Shown: piece by piece, positions 22,929 to 23,530 of the stretch
Numbering within the stretch: position 1 is the first letter of the stretch
Layout: each line of letters begins with the position of its first letter
Source: Fluviicola sp.
Lineage (GTDB): Bacteria > Bacteroidota > Bacteroidia > Flavobacteriales_D > Crocinitomicaceae
Length of the DNA stretch: 23,530 nt
Direction: 5' to 3'
Assembly (NCBI RefSeq): GCF_030151805.1
Contig: NZ_JASLCN010000396.1
Location: 1-23,530 of the forward strand
Program-made: the position numbers and the translations under genes
The notes under the pieces: model-generated
What the model was told of the DNA's origin: nothing
Seen by the model: only the letters and a program-made list of their open reading frames with translations
Databases searched by the model: none

Positions 22929-23530
22929 ATGACAATACACGAAATACTCGCATCTTTCAAAACCAAACGCATTTTAGTGATTGGTGATGTGATGATTGAT
23001 GCCTATATGTTGGGGAAAGTTCACCGTGTGAGCCCTGAAGCTCCTGTTCCGATCGTGAGTTTGGAAAGCCAGGAACAACGTTTGGGCGGAGCTGCAAATG
23101 TGGCTTTAAACCTGCAATCTTTGGGAGCAACTCCGATTTTATGTGCGCTTATTGGTGCGGATAAACAAGGAAAAATTCTCAAGGAATTACTCAGCGAGCA
23201 AAAGATGTCCTGTGAAGGAATTGTGGAGAGTACGAACCGCGTAACGACGGTGAAAACCCGCGTAATCGGAAACAACCAGCAATTGCTTCGCATTGATGCG
23301 GAAGATACGCATGCCTTGAACCCGGAAGAAGAACAGTTGTTCCTGAATTCCGTGAAAAAGGTATTGGAAACGGAAAAAATCGATGCTATCATTTTCGAAG
23401 ATTACAACAAAGGATTATTGACTCCGGGTGTCATTGAAGGAATCATCAAATTGTCGAAAGAACACGGAATTCCGACTACGGTTGACCCGAAAAAAGACAA
23501 TTTCCTGGCTTACAAAGGAGTGACTTTGTT
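22929..23530 (+). CDS. rfaE1: D-glycero-beta-D-manno-heptose-7-phosphate kinase, RfaE domain I (partial)
   Basis: The frame is open from ATG at 22929 to the window end, giving 200 residues of a PfkB/ribokinase-fold kinase. RILVIGDVMIDAYMLGKVHRVSPEAPVPI is split by the family's typical strand-1 pattern. LGGAANVALNLQSLGA is the PfkB N-terminal signature, and FEDYNKG and TTVDPKK match RfaE. The GAGD catalytic motif lies beyond the window. RfaE phosphorylates heptose 7-phosphate at C1 for ADP-heptose synthesis, used in lipopolysaccharide. Whether the protein continues into the cytidylyltransferase domain (bifunctional HldE) cannot be seen. It directly abuts the aminotransferase stop codon and is likely co-transcribed with it. 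Confidence 0.88.
   Translation, partial: MTIHEILASFKTKRILVIGDVMIDAYMLGKVHRVSPEAPVPIVSLESQEQRLGGAANVALNLQSLGATPILCALIGADKQGKILKELLSEQKMSCEGIVESTNRVTTVKTRVIGNNQQLLRIDAEDTHALNPEEEQLFLNSVKKVLETEKIDAIIFEDYNKGLLTPGVIEGIIKLSKEHGIPTTVDPKKDNFLAYKGVTL

Noticed and set aside
1..23530. CRISPR array, tRNA, rRNA, integrase or transposase
   Set aside because: No regularly spaced repeats, cloverleaf-like segment, rRNA core motif or recombinase gene was seen on reading; a tRNAscan or Infernal run could still find something small.

Overview
The window looks like chromosomal DNA of a Bacteroidota, most likely a flavobacterial lineage near Fluviicola/Crocinitomicaceae. That placement is inferred from gene content only. 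Supporting signs are two exported proteins with type IX secretion (T9SS) type A sorting tails, a DUF4924 protein, a Reg_prop beta-propeller, a DUF2157/DUF4401/GDYXXLXY operon, the near absence of Shine-Dalgarno sequences, and several matches to the Bacteroidota promoter TTG-N17-19-TAnnTTTG. No rRNA, tRNA, CRISPR array, transposase or phage gene was seen.

Layout. 1-109: end of an exported, probably barrel-type protein. 178-1068 (-): eukaryotic-like Ser/Thr kinase whose last codons form a terminator hairpin. 1330-2133: BadF/N-acetylglucosamine-kinase-like ATPase. 2259-2657: SiaC/DUF1987 phosphoprotein. 2737-4148: three-gene run of a small unknown protein, an OmpH/Skp-like lipoprotein and DUF4924. 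4212-9087 (all -): GH25 lysozyme, exported barrel-like protein, GT39-like glycosyltransferase, 3-hydroxybutyryl-CoA dehydrogenase with a clear terminator, and a TPR protein. 9279-11785: overlapping DUF2157, DUF4401 and GDYXXLXY genes. 11849-12214: small membrane protein with its own promoter. 12367-13693 (-): an AT-richer two-gene unit of unknown function. 14085-15872: YfiR / coiled coil / membrane helix / SpoIIE phosphatase fusion. 16054-16845: NYN nuclease fused to an OST-HTH domain. 16914-19277: two T9SS cargo proteins. 19278-20324 (-): exported seven-bladed propeller. 20446-21321: membrane-anchored OmpR-type winged-helix regulator, divergent from the propeller gene. 21360-21682: palindrome-rich noncoding element between 14-bp direct repeats. 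21738-23530: aspartate-type aminotransferase, then the start of a heptose-7-phosphate kinase gene.

Two signalling themes stand out. First, the propeller protein and the membrane-tethered winged-helix protein are divergent, and the gap between them holds a 10-bp tandem repeat of the kind OmpR-family domains bind. This suggests a sensor plus membrane-bound transcription factor with no histidine kinase. Second, a SiaC homologue, a YfiR-controlled PP2C phosphatase and a Ser/Thr kinase lie within 16 kb, although not in one operon. They could belong to a Sia-like phosphoswitch. Both ideas are inference.
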